From Isoetes taiwanensis (lineage: Eukaryota; Streptophyta; Lycopodiopsida; Isoetales; Isoetaceae): a stretch of DNA of 64,000 bases. The notes under the pieces are model-generated. The model saw nothing but the letters and a program-made list of their open reading frames with translations, was not told the DNA's origin and did no database searches. The translations under genes and the position numbers were made by a program. The DNA lies in contig JAJEKV010000136.1 of NCBI GenBank assembly GCA_021234155.1, positions 804,001-868,000 on the forward strand, given 5' to 3'. This document shows positions 24,785-35,929 of the stretch, one piece after another (the first letter of the stretch is position 1; the number at the start of each line of letters is the position of its first letter).

Positions 24785-25959
24785 CCTCTACATAATATGG
24801 CTCCCATACACAATCTGATTACTGCAAGAACACAACTCCCTCTATGTAATGAGCTAGTACCTCTAGAGTTTTGGGCTCCTGCTCAAACTATGGTCACTGC
24901 AAGAAGAACTCAACTGCCACTGCCTGATCATGCACGTGTGGCAGCCCCAATTCAGGAGGAAACTCGATCAAAAGGAAAAAGCAAGCAGATTATATCGGAT
25001 TTGGCTGGCAGATGTCATGTCACATCTAGGGAGTTTTGCCAAGCACTATTGGAGGCAAAAGCAAGGAGAGCAGAGGCTAAGCAACGGGAGGAGCAAGTAG
25101 CCATTAAGAAGCTTCAGCAGCAAAGGAAGAAAGTAGAGAAGGAGCTGCTGCTATGAGAACTCGTCCAAGGAGGGAAGAGAGAGAGTCAAGGAAGAGAGCT
25201 GAAGAGGATTTTGAGGCCAACACTCGTAAGCTGAGACTCTTTCTTTATCCACAAGGCAGATCTAGAGTTGCTGAAATTTTTAGAGAGCAGAGACCTCTTT
25301 ATGTTGCTGCTAGACATAGGAGATTGGCTGTGAAGAATATACTGAGATCTAGGCAAGGTCTTCCACCACTTGCTCTTCTGAATGATAATTGTAATGAAGT
25401 TGCAATGCATGCATGTGCTGCAAAAGACCCTACCTCTCAATTTATACCTGATTTTCTTGGAGAGCATGTTGTAGACGAGCAAGAAGATGAGACACCAAAT
25501 ATGTTTCAGGATAGTCAAATCCCAAAGGATCATTCTTTGTTGCATGGGTCACCTTATATTGGTTGCAATCATGAGGATACACACCTATGCTCTGAAGATC
25601 ATGATGCATATAGAGTGTCGATTGATGGATACATTTCTGTTTGTAGACCAATGCCTAGCAGACCTATAGAAATCACATCGCCGTTACAACGATGGAATTT
25701 GCATGGACAAGACGGCAACGAACATGTTAATGTGGGCAGTCAACTAAGAATGGATATTCAGGGATGGGTTAGATATGCAGATATGCATACAGGGCCAACA
25801 GGTAATGAAGTTCAAGGTATACATAAGGCAAGGATAATTAGGGACATGGCTGAATTTGAGCTAGATCTTGATGTAATGGAAAAAGTAAAGGCTATGAGAG
25901 AGGATGCAGCTAGGAGATGGAGAGAAGAAATGGATAAGGCAAGTTATAGTTGCTATTGA
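24785..25959 (+). pseudogene. pogo-like element, 3' part
   Basis: Removing the gypsy insertion and one CCTCT copy restores the reading frame across the junction, so this is the continuation of the gene at 12,486. It encodes repeated QLPL/TAR phrases, then a strongly charged helical region (REFCQALLEAKARRAEAKQ, RRKR-rich), ending near 25,140. A frame change there leads into 25153-25959, again rich in Arg/Glu at first, then HKARIIRDMAEFELDLDVM. No known domain was recognised in this C-terminal part. It may be a transposase tail or a second ORF of the element. Confidence 0.6.
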
Positions 25960-27080
25960 AAGTTGTAAATTCCTTGAGTTGTCACAGACTTTGTGAATTC
26001 CTTATGTGTCACTAATTTTGGATCTGTTTATATGCAGGAAGATGTAAATTCTGATTCTGAGACACAGGATTGCTCAAGTGTGTAGACATGTAAGAATCCG
26101 TAAGAGTGCATATTTATGTCAATAAGAGTACAAATTTTTGTATGTAAGAGGCCTAAGAGTATATATTTACGTCATGGTCCATTTTGGGAGTCCTAGGACC
26201 AATCCTTTTGGCAATGTAATTTGTAGTTTGAGAGGAGCAATCTTTTTAGCAATGCGATTTTCAGTTTGCGGCTATGAGAGGCTATGTTTTTAGTGAAGTT
26301 ATATCCAATTTTTAGCTTGTAATTACCTTTAAAAGAAATTCTCAAAACAAAATGCTTGTCTCATGATCATGCAAAGCAAGGAGCAGCTTTCACTTATTCA
26401 TGTGTTGTATTGTTGGTCTGGTAGGATTCGTAGTAGTACATTTTGAATTAGATAGAAACATGGTACTAGCTGTGCATGTACAGGTTTACAGGTCTACATA
26501 TTTGCATGTGTGCATAGATTGTTTGTGGTGAGTGCATCGACTGTTTGTGGTAATTATCTATTATGTGCAGATTGCATGGAAGTACACTCAAATCGTAAGA
26601 AGGAAGACAATTTGATCTCTCTGTTTGATACATTACTGTCATAAATTCAAACATTACTGTCATAAATTGAAACCACAAGGACAGTTTAATCTCCCTGTGT
26701 GATACACTACTGTCATAAATTACTTCTGTCCAGCATGCAATTTCATGTGATAAGTTCTCTGTTACACCTTTTGCAACTCCATATCATAAAAATCGAACTC
26801 CATATTTGACTCTCATGTAAGATACATCAAATTGGAGCCCTGCTCTCCAGCTTCGCGTTGGTATCGGTAAGTAGTAGTTTTAGTGGCAGGAAGCTGCTTC
26901 CAAATGCTTTCACCCCTTAAGTGCACGGAATGCGGGCACCCCCCCTTCACTATTTTCGAATTAACACAAAAATTCGCTACGATGATTTTAGAAAAGAGAA
27001 ATGTTTGCGGCAGCGATAAATTTCTTATTTGGTGTTAAACGTAAACACACATTTGCAATGGCCTGCTCCAAAAAAATGGG
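25960..27080. other. intergenic; short TACTGTCATAAATT repeats
   Basis: No gene recognised. About 26,628-26,725 has three copies of ACTGTCATAAATT and two GATACA(T/C)TACTG stretches, a small degenerate tandem repeat. Sequence from 26,900 is the upstream region of the A49-type gene. Confidence 0.5.
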
Positions 27081-27094
27081 GGTTTAGGGTTTTG
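27080..27094. promoter_or_regulatory. telo-box next to A49 gene start
   Basis: GGGTTTAGGGTTTTG (reverse CAAAACCCTAAACCC) lies about 45 bp before the ATG at 27138. Telo-boxes (AAACCCTAA) near the transcription start are common in plant ribosomal-protein and ribosome-biogenesis genes, which fits a Pol I subunit gene. Confidence 0.6.
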
Positions 27095-27137
27095 GAATGG
27101 TATGAAAGCGCGGCTGTTAAATTTTGATGTAGTGGAG

Positions 27138-28909
27138 ATGGCCGAAGGCGAGGATGGGAAACGGAAGAAGAGGAGGAAGCGTATGGACGTGGAGATGGAG
27201 TACGTTCCCCCTGCGGAGGGCGTTTCAAAACCCTACATGGCCTACTTTTCCACTGGATTCAACCCTCGTAAGGAGGAAAGGGAGGAACATGTGCAAGTGG
27301 AGATTTATGAGAATGAGCAACCTAGGAAGCAATTTCAGCAGCAGATGGTTGTTCGGACAGGTTCTGCAGTTGATTTTGTAGGCAGCACTTATTCTGGTGA
27401 AGCGGCTGCTTGGCAGTCTTGTGGATATGCCCTTGGGGTTTTTGATAAGGATGTTGGTACGTTGAAGGTTCTACCTGTCGTTGGTGATAAGGTATTTGAA
27501 AACACAAGCATAATGACGTTTCGTAATTGCGATTTGAGCAAAAGTATACTGGCGTTATGATTTGCAATTTATTAGATCTTCATCTCAACTTATCGTATTA
27601 ATATTCGTTTTCTGCCAGTGTTGTATTTTTTTGGAAGTAGTTCTTCCCAGTGTTGATATACGTGCATACATGCCTCTTCGTAGAGGCACACGTTTCTAAT
27701 TATAATAGATTGATTTATATCTTGTATTCTTAGGTCCTCAGGTTGGAGCCTCGAGTTAGAGGGACAGCTTATCACATGAGTGAAGTGAAGGAGACCAACG
27801 AAGATGAGCTCACTCCTGACATGAGAAGTCAGAAAACTAGATTATTGTTATCAAGATTTGGAACAAAGAAATCTCAAAGAATGGTAATGACCTTTTAAAT
27901 TGGATTTGGACAACTTTTCTGTTCTAACTCTGCTGCTTATTTGCAGTTTGACAAGAGGGGTAAAAGTATATTAAAGGACAGCGCATTAGCAGATTCTGGA
28001 GATGTTAAAGAGTTCTTGCAAGATGCAGTGCAAAAAGCTGATATCCAGACACAGGATGAGATTATGGAGCAGGTTAATGCTGCTTTAACAAGAAATTTAC
28101 CTCCGTTTGATACAAAAGCTACTACCCCAGATGGTGCTTATCCAGTAGAGAAGATCATTCCATCAGAGGAATGGGATACTCTTGATATAAGTGAGCTTCT
28201 GGAAGCTGCAAAGGATCCAAATCTATGTGCAGGCCTTCGCGAATCAGGTGTATATCCAGGTTTCGTTGTTAATCGACTTCAAAGATTGACGGTGCAGGTA
28301 ATAGTATGGTCTATAATGTATGTATTCTTAGATTGTGGTGAAATCTTGTTCCATCAGTGCACAGATTTCAATATTGAATGAGGTTATTTGCAGGGTGATC
28401 AAGATGGTAACATAAGGCGTGCAAACATTCTCTTGTACATCAAGCACCTGCTAAAATTTTATCATGCCTCAAAACAAGAAGTTGGTTCTGCAGCTGATCC
28501 ATTGAGACCAAGTGGATTTAAAAGCATTGATCTTTGCAAAAAATTTAAGATTCCGCCTGTTGTGATGTCAAAGTTCCTGAACTTATTTACCACGAGCATA
28601 AAAGAAAAAGGGAACCGTGAATGGCGACACCGTACTAATGAGCATATCAGTAGACTTATCTGTTACATTATTGTACTGGGATTGAAGATCGATGACTTCA
28701 ATACTGATCCTTATGACATGGCAGTAGAGCTGAAAATGGAAATGAAGGAAATAAAATTACACTATGAGCAGATTGGTGGGAAATTTAAGACGGTGAATGC
28801 CTCGAGAGCAGAAAAGAATGAGATGGGGGCCAAAGGAAAGTTTAGAGTTACACTTCCAGTGCCTCTGCAATTTGCTGTGCTAAGAATGCGGAAAGGGAAA
28901 AGAAAATAA
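27138..28909 (+). CDS. RNA polymerase I subunit A49 family protein
   Basis: Four exons read from splice sites and frame: 27138-27491, 27734-27883, 27947-28297 and 28394-28909 (TAA). All junctions are phase 0, giving 456 residues. ATG 27138 (MAEGEDGKRKKRRKR) is preferred over an upstream in-frame ATG at 27102 because a basic N-terminus of this kind is normal and the extension is not conserved-looking. Family features: an N-terminal dimerisation-type beta domain (VDFVGSTYSGEAAAWQSCGYALGVFD), VLRLEPRVRGTAY at the exon 1/2 junction, and a C-terminal tandem winged-helix region (SKFLNLFTTSIKEKGNREW, RLICYIIVLGLKIDDF). A49 works with A34.5 in the nucleolus in Pol I initiation and elongation. Introns are 242, 63 and 96 bp. 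The gene appears intact. Confidence 0.9.
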
Positions 28910-29367
28910 GGGTACAAGGAATGATTGTGTGAGAATTAAGGTGGTAAATGTCCCAAAAGGAAGTTCAAGGCGGGAACAAAACAGAAGTTAAAGAAGCTGC
29001 ATACTATAAATCAGCAGGTTCATTGATAAAAATTGATGCATGATAAGCAGCTTTCTCAAGTTCTCTGCCCACATAGGATTATTGATTGCCTTTTCTTGTT
29101 CTTTTTGTAACTGAACAATGTGCACAGGTTGGTTGGTGTAGTTCCTTCTGCACTGGCGCGGTGGGAGCTAAGCTATAGTTGCGAAGAGTGGACTAGTTGT
29201 TCCTTACACCACATAAATAGCAAGTAAGCTGGCTGGTAGTTGTGTAGTTGTCTTTGCCAAATATTTCAAGGGCAACCTAGAGTACATTAGCAAATTGTTG
29301 TCTTTCATTTCTAGTTAGTTAGAACATTATATCTGGTACTCCTTAATTGGTGCTGGTGTTGGGGTAC
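28910..29367. other. 3' flank of the A49 gene
   Basis: AT-rich, no further coding. It presumably contains the 3' UTR and polyadenylation region; no clear AATAAA was chosen. Confidence 0.5.
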
Positions 29368-30335
29368 TACGAAAATATAATTGCAGTATTTTGTTGTGTT
29401 CGAAGGGCCTACATGTGTGATTGTTATTAATGCCTAGAAGAATAATTGAGAATATATTGGTTTTAAGTCACCACGTGCTTGGAACAACAATCCGAAAATC
29501 AAAATACAAATTGTACAAAATATTTGCAAAAACCTTAAATGAAATCCGCTTGAATATGAAACTATCCGCTTGAATATAAAACTATCAAATATGCTCCTCA
29601 GGAATTGAACCCAAGTATTACCATTGAGCATAAAATAATACCTAGTTAACATTTTGCTTGTTGAGCTCGAGTGCTTGTCATCTGACTCCAAAACTTAAAA
29701 CTGGCACAAATGCACAAAGGAGAACACAAGTGCTTGCCAACCAACTTCAAAAAGGAGGAGGAGGAGGAGGAGGAGCTTCTATGTCATGTCACATCACAAT
29801 ATTCGATTGGACGTATGATGCATACACCACACCAACATGGCTTTGTTGGGTCTTGCACTAACAACCTTACGAAAATATAATTGCAGTATTTTGTTGTGTT
29901 CGAAGGGCCTACATGTGTGATTGTTATTAATGCCTAGAAGAATAATTGAGAATATATTGGTTTTAAGTCACCACGTGCTTGGAACAACAATCCGAAAATC
30001 AAAATACAAATTGTACAAAATATTTGCAAAAACCTTAAATGAAATCCGCTTGAATATGAAACTATCCGCTTGAATATAAAACTATCAAATATGCTCCTCA
30101 GGAATTGAACCCAAGTACATTTTGCTTGTTGAGCTCGAGTGCTTGTCATCTGACTCCAAAACTTAAAACTGGCACAAATGCACAAAGGAGAACACAAGTG
30201 CTTGCCAACCAACTTCAAAAAGGAGGAGGAGGAGGAGGAGGAGCTTCTATGTCATGTCACATCACAATATTCGATTGGACGTATGATGCATACACCACAC
30301 CAACATGGCTTTGTTGGGTCTTGCACTAACAACCT
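29368..30335. repeat. tandem duplication, 500 + 468 bp
   Basis: 29368-29867 and 29868-30335 are near-identical direct copies starting TACGAAAATATAATTGCAG. The length difference is explained by one 32-bp deletion in the second copy (after AACCCAAGTA). Both contain a GGA trinucleotide run. The open frames in them are by-products of this repeat and show no domain. Confidence 0.92.
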
Positions 30336-30542
30336 TACCTTGAATGTAACTCCACGTCACCTCCAACTTGTGAGATATATATTTGTTCTAAGACTAATGT
30401 ATTACCCCATATACACAGGCGCTAAACCAAAATTGCAAATACTCATGTTTATTGCATCCCATCTCTATATCCAAAACCACCAAACAACAAAGTATGTGAT
30501 GGTGTCATAATCTCACTAGCACCAAGCAGCTAGAACAACTTA

Positions 30543-30747
30543 ACTACCAAATAACTGCTTAAAGCTGTCATAGTACTAATAGGTTGTGAAGTTGTAGGTT
30601 TGTGCCAGCCTGCATCCATATACAAGTCAGCTAAAGGTCTAAGTACCAAATAACAATTGCTTTGCTTGAAACTGTCGTAGTAATAATAGGTTGTGAAGTT
30701 GTAGGTTTGTGCCAGCCTGCATCCATATACAAGTCAGCTAAAGGTCT
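30543..30747. repeat. tandem duplication, about 100 bp
   Basis: Two units share TACCAAATAAC at the start and then GTTGTGAAGTTGTAGGTT, GTGCCAGCCTGCATCC and TCAGCTAAAGGTCTA. The second unit is about 10 bp longer. Confidence 0.88.
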
Positions 30748-31500
30748 ATGCAATAGTTAATGTTACCCATAGTGTCACAAAGCTGCCCCACAAAAGTAGA
30801 CAACCATCCTAAAAACCATTAGTGCAATGGTAGCAGATAGCATTCCGGTTGCTAGTAGCAGATTGTGGAAGCACGGGAAGCATCAGTAACATAAAAAATA
30901 AAAGGTGTGGATTTCAATGAAAAAGAGAGAGAGAATGAGTGGTTATTATGGAATTCTTGTGTTCTTATACTCTCAAGCACGATTAATGGAATTCTACGAT
31001 TTGCCAAATGATTATTGTGTGCGCAAGTTCTTTTGCCATTCATTTATGATTGTTCATGAATTCTTTTGCCACAATGAAATGCCAAATTGATTTTATGTTG
31101 ATTCCTTTGAGCAATATTGTGATATTGTATCCTTGACCTAGAAGCCCCACTTCTATTCTGCATTAAGCTTGAGCAATCATAGGAGAAGGATGGCTTTGGA
31201 TGCTTTGGATTCCATGGATGATGCTTATGAATGGCTAGATAATTCTGACATAAGTTCCAACTTTGTTGTATTTTGGATAATTCTAGTTGTTTCTATTACC
31301 TATGATTATGAGTGTGAGAGGCTCTAAAGCAATTATTCTGTGTGTAAATGCTTTTGTCAGACTTTAGAGTCTGTATTGTACATGTTTTCTACAGTCCTAA
31401 CATTGGAACAAAATTTATCTTGCCATAAAAGATAATTGCATAACTCCAACCATTCAACCTGAAGATTTGTGATGGTTTCTTTACATCATTTTTTGTACTC
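30748..31500. other. no gene recognised
   Basis: AT-rich flank up to the left end of the large DNA transposon. Only short frames without domains. Confidence 0.45.
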
Positions 31501-31530
31501 ATTAGGGCGGATTTGGGGTCTCAAAATGGC
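31501..31530 (+). repeat. left terminal inverted repeat
   Basis: Thirty bases identical to the reverse complement of 43231-43260. The outer ATTA/TAAT is itself palindromic, so the boundary could be at 31505 with TA as target site. Confidence 0.9.
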
Positions 31531-31840
31531 CTCCTATCAGCCATTCCATGTCATATTTCCGCTCCTTTTTTCCCATGCCACCTAGGATACCAAACTCTCA
31601 TCATTACAGATTTACTTGGAATATTCCCCCGGAATAAGGGGGATCGCACATTCATGGCACCATATGTATTTAATTCTGTTGGTTGTCAGACAGACTGATG
31701 CAACACGTGGCGCTTCTAAAAAGCCACTTGCATTATAGCATACTGGCAACTCATGATGGTGTCTCTTGGTTTGTCAGATACCAAGCGTGCGCGTCACCGA
31801 TTCTTGTCTTGCGCTATTTTCATTTAGAGGCCATGGCCAT

Positions 31841-31997
31841 ACAAGCTTCCCGCTTTCTACATTTCAAAATTTGAATGTGTAGGTTGAAGCTTTGTATCAG
31901 ACTTTCATTTCGAGGCGCTGCGGCTGCGCCTTAACCGGGATCTTTACTTCCCAATACAGGCTTCCCGCCCCCTACAATTCGAAATTTGAATTTGCTT
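31841..31997. repeat. short direct repeat inside left arm
   Basis: GCTTCCCGC, then CTACA and AATTTGAAT, occurs at about 31845-31875 and 31961-31991. A GC-rich half-site, CATTTCGAGGCGCTGCGGC, lies near 31907. Possible subterminal transposase-binding region, by position only. Confidence 0.4.
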
Positions 31998-32089
31998 AAT
32001 GGATAAAAGTATGGATTGTAGGAGAATGGACTTTTCGATTTCCATATGCACGTTGCAAATTTCAAAAACGAGGTTAGTACGGACGTTCG

Positions 32090-32154
32090 GCTCACATGAA
32101 GCGAATTGTGCTGGGGCATACAAATTGTACACCTTCATTTCGCGCCGTGCGATC
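32090..32154. repeat. cargo palindrome P1
   Basis: Left arm GCTCACATGAAGCGAA, right arm TTTCGCGCCGTGCGATC. It ends 8 bp before the ATG at 32163. Degenerate member of the set. Confidence 0.7.
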
Positions 32155-32162
32155 CACGCAGT

Positions 32163-32501
32163 ATGGAAGCTCCAAATGATGTGTGGATAAGGATCCAACT
32201 GACTCACGAATATGCTCCAGTCTTCAATCGCAAAAAAGGAGGTCTAAAAAATAAGAACTTAGACCTCGACATGTTGCGTCTTGCAGGCTCAAAAAGTGTC
32301 GACATCTGGGCGGATGGCAGTTTATATCCATTGGATCCGTTGAATGGCAAGAAACCGTCATTTCGGGACGTTTCAAGTTTAGTCCGATTTTGTGGTGACG
32401 GTAACTCTGGCCTCCTGGGATATTGTGAGAGATTGAGAGAGGATGAAGGCATTCGGAATCGAATACAGTTCCTTGAAATGAGCTGCTTCAGATTGTCATA
32501 A
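32163..32501 (+). CDS. hypothetical protein of the transposon left arm
   Basis: 112 codons from ATG 32163 (MEAPNDVWIRIQL) to TAA. The upstream part of the same frame lies in palindrome P1, so this ATG is preferred. The predicted protein is mixed alpha/beta with a basic stretch (NRKKGGLKNKN) and an acidic/aromatic segment (SVDIWADGSLYPLDPLNG). No domain recognised. It lies 57 bp before the transposase-like frame on the same strand and may be its first exon or a separate small protein. Confidence 0.5.
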   Translation: MEAPNDVWIRIQLTHEYAPVFNRKKGGLKNKNLDLDMLRLAGSKSVDIWADGSLYPLDPLNGKKPSFRDVSSLVRFCGDGNSGLLGYCERLREDEGIRNRIQFLEMSCFRLS

Positions 32502-32558
32502 GAGAATTATAACTTAAACCAGTAGCTCTTTTTTCTCTCGCTTCATTACTCAACTGTA

Positions 32559-34797
32559 ATGAAGGAAAGGAATGACGGCTTGGGGAGGGAAACTTCTTTG
32601 AGATACGAAGTGGACAAGTCCAAATTGGCGATAGGGCAGCTGCAAGAAAAGATCCAAGAGCTCGAAAGAGCAAACTTTGGGCTTCAATGTAGGTTAAAGA
32701 ATTTGAAGAAAACACCCCTTGGCTTGCGAGAAAGGAAGAAGCACTTTCGACCGATAGAGGAACTGAAGTTTGGATCAGGTGCATTCAGACGCAGGGTCAC
32801 GGCCACAAGGTCCGTTTACAACACTAGCAAAGGCCAATCAAGATCTGGGAAAACTAGAAGCAATCTTGGTTACGTAGTGAAGAACCTAGCGACAAACAGG
32901 GAGATAGTGGACATGATTTGTCAGCCCTACAACTCTTCTCTCAAGAAGATGGTATTGGAAATGGTACTAGGAGAGATCTACAAGAAGCTAGACGCGACAG
33001 ATGTACAGACTGTTTGTGACGATGTAGGCATCAGTAGGCTTGGTTACCGTTCTCTATTCAAGCCATTCCACGAAGCGTTGAAAAGAATGGGCACAAAAAA
33101 AGTATTCGCTCCACGTCCACAAATTGTCGAGAATACAAGGGTCACTAGGACAAAGATGGTGTATGCCATATTAGGAGAGATGCACCACGTTGAATGTGCT
33201 GGTCCTGCCATAGCCATAAAAGATAATAATGGCAAGGATTGTTGTGATATAGTTGGAATGAATGAACGCAATAATCTTTGGGTTGACCTGTTACTCTCTT
33301 ACAATTCCTTGTCAAACATTATGACTTAACAGTTGCAGAAACTAATGGTGAGATTGAAGTTTGCATAAAATTGGATGAAATGGAACTGACCAAGTTTGAG
33401 AAGTATGAGAGGGTATCCGTTGTCATCATGAATAGAGCAATTGAGAATGCAATTGCACATGCTAAATCAAAGAGCAACAAGAATAATAAAAAAGATGTAG
33501 AGGTGACGGACGAGGAGAAGAAGCGTGTCAAAAAATGGTTCTCATGTCAATCTGAAGATGACACCTGGTGGTTAGGTCTCTTTAAAGTTCAAAAAGAAAC
33601 CCACGAGGTATTGAAATGGGTGTTCAATCAAACTGATATCCCGAGTCTAATATCTAGATTCGAGGGAAGGGAAAAATTGCAAGTAGATCACTATGGATCT
33701 TACAAAGTAATTTTTCACTTGGCGTCTGATTTAAAAACTGAGAAAGTAATGTACAACATAAGTGGAGGAGGACAAGGAACATGCAAAAGTTGTCTGTACT
33801 GCAATCATGCAAGGAAGTCAAGTACTGGGAAGACTGTTTCAATCTTGTCCCTTAACCAAGCAAATGCTCCTAATAGAGGAGAAGAAGATCCCAAGTTCCA
33901 TGGCATTTTTCCCATTCCATTAGAGAGGGTTCATATCTGCACTTTGCACGGCTTTGTGAGAATCATTGACAAGATGATATTTTTGAGCTACAGATTCGTG
34001 TGGAACATTTCAGACAAGAAGAGAAGAGAGGAAGGAATTCGTAGAGTTGAACATGTTCTATCAGAAGCAGGTTTGCATGGTGGCAATGTAAGATTAGAGC
34101 TCGATGAGAAACGGGCAGGAAGAACAAGTGTGCCTCGTAAGGTGTCAATTGGAGGGGTGAAAGCTCGACGCTTCATAAAGAATCATAGAGAGGCTCGGAA
34201 CGGAAACCAGATGGGAGAAAAGGTCTATGAATTTGGAAAATTGCTGGTTGATGCGGAGCAGGACCGCACAAATGGCGTTCGTTCGGCATTGAGGAAAAAA
34301 AAAGCATGGGATGCATTGTCTAAATTGTTCCCATACATTCAGAGAATGGACCTCACAAGAGAAGATGCAGAAATGTTCGTGCAAGCGAATAACAAATTTA
34401 TTAGAGATTTCATAGACGCATGGGGAGAGAGTGAAGTCACGCACTACTTGCACATCTTTTGGGCTCATGCACCTTGGTTTTTTAGGAAGTATGGAAGCCT
34501 GCACAAGGCATGGAGAAGTCGCATAAACAAGCTAAAATAGCCTTTCATCGTAACACTCAAAGAGGGGGTGGAAATATAGGAACCAACCCTCTAAGACAGA
34601 TGACAGAGTGGTTTTATAGAAGGGCGATGGCTAAATACGACAAGAAGGTCGCTTTAAGGAGCAATCCAGAAGTCGTAAACACCATTGGCATAATGCTGAA
34701 GAGAAAACGGAAAGTTGCTTGGCAAAATTCTAGGGCCCCACTAGCATCGCAACAGTGGAGATCTAAGAGACAAAGAATCGGTAAAGTATACTTGTAA
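32559..34797 (+). pseudogene. transposase-like gene with two frame breaks
   Basis: Three frames follow one another: 32559-33329, about 33306-34540 and 34510-34797. The first starts with a coiled coil (about residues 10-55) and a basic region. The second has an acidic catalytic-type core, LQVDHYGSYKV, a Cys cluster CKSCLYCNHARK and PIPLERVHICTLHGFVRIIDKM. Its last part has THYLHIFWAHAPWFFRKYGSL, and the third frame gives MEKSHKQAKIAFHRNTQRGGG and a basic C-terminus. That order (Cys cluster, xLHxxxRI, a late HxxxxLxKYG, then EKsHxxxK...TxxGG) is shared with large uncharacterised transposase-like proteins known from invertebrates and protists. I cannot name the family. The breaks near 33,305 and 34,515 each need one frame shift, either decay, assembly error or programmed shifting. 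Confidence 0.65.
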
Positions 34798-34809
34798 TGT
34801 GTAGCATGT

Positions 34810-34875
34810 TCACACGACGCGAAGTACTTGCCTCCAACCTTGTTTGCACAACTGTAGCTTCGCGTCGTGTGATCT
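34810..34875. repeat. cargo palindrome P2
   Basis: Arms TCACACGACGCGAAG (34810-34824) and CTTCGCGTCGTGTGATC (34858-34874). It starts 13 bp after the transposase stop. Confidence 0.92.
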
Positions 34876-34882
34876 TATTTGT

Positions 34883-34947
34883 ATCATACGGCGCGAACAG
34901 TGGAGTTCGCTATTGCTTGCATTTATGTGGCTTCGCGTCGTGTGAAG
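34883..34947. repeat. cargo palindrome P3
   Basis: Arms ATCATACGGCGCGAA and CTTCGCGTCGTGTGAAG. It lies between two convergent genes, 9 bp after P2, with a different centre. Confidence 0.88.
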
Positions 34948-35026
34948 CTTTACAAGATAATAATAAAAAAAGGTTACTTTTGATTAAAGTTGTGAAAAAT
35001 GTTACATTGAAAAAAAAAACGACGAC

Positions 35027-35472
35027 TCATTGTTGCTGCAGTGCGAGCTCTTCTTCATTATCTTCATCATTCGTCTTCGTCTTCTCTCTTCTCCTCAAGC
35101 CAGCAATCACCCTATCCAAACGTTCCTCCAATCTGTCCACCATCTCTTTGTACATGTCCCGCTCCTGTCCCAATACCACAACATGTTCTTCTGCCTGAAT
35201 TACACCTCAGTGCAGTTGTTGAGGCATAACCTTCCCCTCCTGTCCAGCCTTCTATTCAACCGCCTGATTTGCCTCTCCTGGCTACGAAGCATGAGAAGGT
35301 TAAATTCATTCTCTTCTTCTTTCTGCTGAATTGTAACGGCATTTTCCTTTAGAAGATCATCTTGCTCCTTTAACCTCTTCATTAGAACACCCAACACTAT
35401 GTCAGAAGGGAGTTCTATCCTCTGGCGTTTTTCCTTATCACCGGTTGAGGATGTGGAGGCCATAGATGACAA
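35027..35472 (-). pseudogene. coiled-coil cargo protein (member A), frameshifted
   Basis: Starts MSSMASTSSTGDKEKRQ (ATG at 35472 or 35463). It shares with the proteins at 37.3 and 38.4 kb the phrase LPxDIxLxVxMKRxKE, here LPSDIVLGVLMKRLKE. Heptad-like coiled coil covers most of the rest (QERQIRRLNRRLD). The frame ends early at 35200, but a shifted frame continues with a similar helical, charged sequence (AEEHVVVLGQERDMYKEMV) to a stop at 35027, so one indel is inferred. A TATAAAT box lies at 35552-35558. Full length would be near 148 residues. Function unknown. Confidence 0.6.
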
Positions 35473-35551
35473 GTGGGAGGGACATTAAGATTATAGAAGT
35501 GAAGGGATCAAAGACTCTAAACGGTGGAAGGAGCACAATGCAAGGACCTCA

Positions 35552-35558
35552 ATTTATA
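35552..35558 (-). promoter_or_regulatory. TATA box of coiled-coil member A
   Basis: TATAAAT on the minus strand, 80-89 bp upstream of the two candidate ATGs, the same distance class as in the three related genes. Confidence 0.5.
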
Positions 35559-35692
35559 CATATTCGCGCTTGAACATACTAAACACAATCGGCTGCTGTC
35601 GCACGTGCGAGCGGATTCTGTCTGCGGTCCGCTAGAACCCATTAATGGTACTGTCCACTGGAACACATTAATAACTATTCTAACTACATTGT

Positions 35693-35756
35693 ATCACACC
35701 ATGCGAAATCTGCACACGCGCTTTAAAACCCTATGAAGGGTTTCGCTTCATGTGAT
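35693..35756. repeat. cargo palindrome P4
   Basis: Arms ATCACACCATGCGAAAT and TTTCGCTTCATGTGAT. The left arm's CCATG and the right arm's CTTCATG differ from consensus but still pair over most of the stem. Between members A and B. Confidence 0.82.
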
Positions 35757-35929
35757 CTGTCTTGTCATTCTCTCTACCACGGATATTGAAAATTAAAAAT
35801 AGGAAACGTAATATGGCACATTTTTCAAAAAAAATTTCCATTGCGAAACAAGATAATTACAAACATTAAAAAAAAAAACGGGCCCCTCTAGGAGGAGCCC
35901 GATGCCTATGATCGCCGGGCAAGCTCTTC

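Noticed and set aside
29658-30510. Gly-rich and Glu-rich open frames
   Set aside because: Produced by the GGA run in the tandem duplication; two near-identical copies, no domain.
34797-35329. Plus-strand frames after the transposase
   Set aside because: Antisense to coiled-coil member A and spanning palindromes P2 and P3; Ser/Leu-rich shadow of charged coiled coil.
35580-35650. A possible extra palindrome upstream of coiled-coil member A
   Set aside because: TCGCACGTGCGAGCG is self-complementary, but the second arm of the cargo palindrome could not be found.
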